Shown here in pieces: positions 42,251 through 42,354 of a DNA stretch of 42,354 nucleotides. The stretch covers positions 1 through 42,354 of the forward strand of contig NZ_JAAEDM010000041.1 of the NCBI RefSeq assembly GCF_018129065.1, written 5' to 3'. The notes below the pieces were generated by a model. The model ran no database searches, was not told the DNA's origin, and worked only from the letters and a program-made list of their open reading frames with translations. Position numbers and translations under genes: made by a program. Each line of letters opens with the position of its first letter. Position 1 is the stretch's first letter. Source of the stretch: Neoroseomonas soli. GTDB lineage: Bacteria > Pseudomonadota > Alphaproteobacteria > Acetobacterales > Acetobacteraceae.

Positions 42251-42354
42251 TTAGGCGTGGCAGAACAGCGGCTGGCCGGGATGTTCCCAGCGCGTGCGCA
42301 GGACGCTGCCTGACTCGCTCTCGGTGATGAAGAGGTCGCGATTGTCCGGCCCGC
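42251..42354 (-). CDS. SMP-30/gluconolactonase/LRE family protein, C-terminal end (5' part outside window)
   Basis: Read leftward from the window edge, GPDNRDLFITESESGSVLRT followed by RWEHPGQPLFCHA and TAA (42253-42251). GPDNxDLYITES is the characteristic last blade of SMP-30/gluconolactonase propellers. Only 34 residues are visible, so function beyond family is not readable. It ends 17 bp before the start of the IS3 remnant frame. Confidence 0.75.
   Translation of the reverse strand, partial: GPDNRDLFITESESGSVLRTRWEHPGQPLFCHA

Noticed and set aside
1-42354. CRISPR arrays, tRNA or rRNA genes
   Set aside because: No regularly spaced direct repeats and no cloverleaf or rRNA-like stretch were recognised by eye; a dedicated scan could still find a tRNA.

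Overview
The window is high-GC bacterial DNA. Gene families, translation-coupled operon style (repeated ATGA/GTGA/TTGA overlaps), a ChrR-type sigma/anti-sigma pair and a tripartite-tricarboxylate (Bug) binding protein all suggest an alphaproteobacterium, most likely Acetobacteraceae (Roseomonas-like). The taxonomic guess is inference from gene content only.

Layout. (1) 1-1445: the end of an FAD oxidoreductase with a BFD-like [2Fe-2S] tail, then a Bug-family solute-binding protein and a strong hairpin. (2) 1529-10433: a divergent lipid-modification / oxidative-stress locus. An ECF sigma factor and its ChrR zinc/cupin anti-sigma read rightward, followed by a lipoprotein hydrolase, a DUF1295 membrane protein, a CFA-like methyltransferase and a membrane protein. 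An FAD oxidoreductase, DUF1365 protein, CFA synthase-like methyltransferase, DUF6134 and DUF2177 proteins read leftward. The gap between the two arms holds two facing copies of TGATCC-N16-CGTT, the expected promoter of this sigma group, so both arms are probably one regulon. (3) 10745-16001: a peptide ABC transporter, with the binding protein on + and OppBCDF on -, converging 4 bp apart. Upstream of OppB lies a dead gamma-glutamyltransferase, which abuts an acyl-CoA dehydrogenase fragment. (4) 16997-31836: a copper/silver resistance island. It contains a long RND adaptor, a CusA-like pump, a small His-rich protein, an OmpR-type two-component system, DUF411, a beta-propeller, an HMA chaperone, DUF305, DUF2933, an ICMT-like methyltransferase, a CopB-type ATPase and a Met-rich Spy/CpxP-like protein. 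Four copies of one motif (AATGCTTTGTCRTGAAGCA) sit 63-73 bp before four of its start codons. (5) 32129-36000: a patchwork of PPK2 with an AT-rich 3' end, an RcnR/DmeR-like repressor with an abnormal tail, a decayed tyrosine integrase, unknown remnants and a frameshifted glutamate-synthase fragment. (6) 36180-41669: a leftward operon of a D-aminopeptidase-like serine hydrolase, a peptide ABC binding protein and an N,N-dimethylformamidase large-subunit homologue. (7) 41782-42354: an MmgE/PrpD remnant fused to an IS3 transposase remnant, then the 3' end of an SMP-30/gluconolactonase gene.

How it works together. The first locus looks like a membrane-lipid response to photo-oxidative or electrophile stress. 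The island combines export (RND, P-type ATPase), periplasmic metal binding and sensing under one apparent operator. The truncated genes at both ends of the island, plus the integrase remnant, point to acquisition by horizontal transfer followed by erosion.
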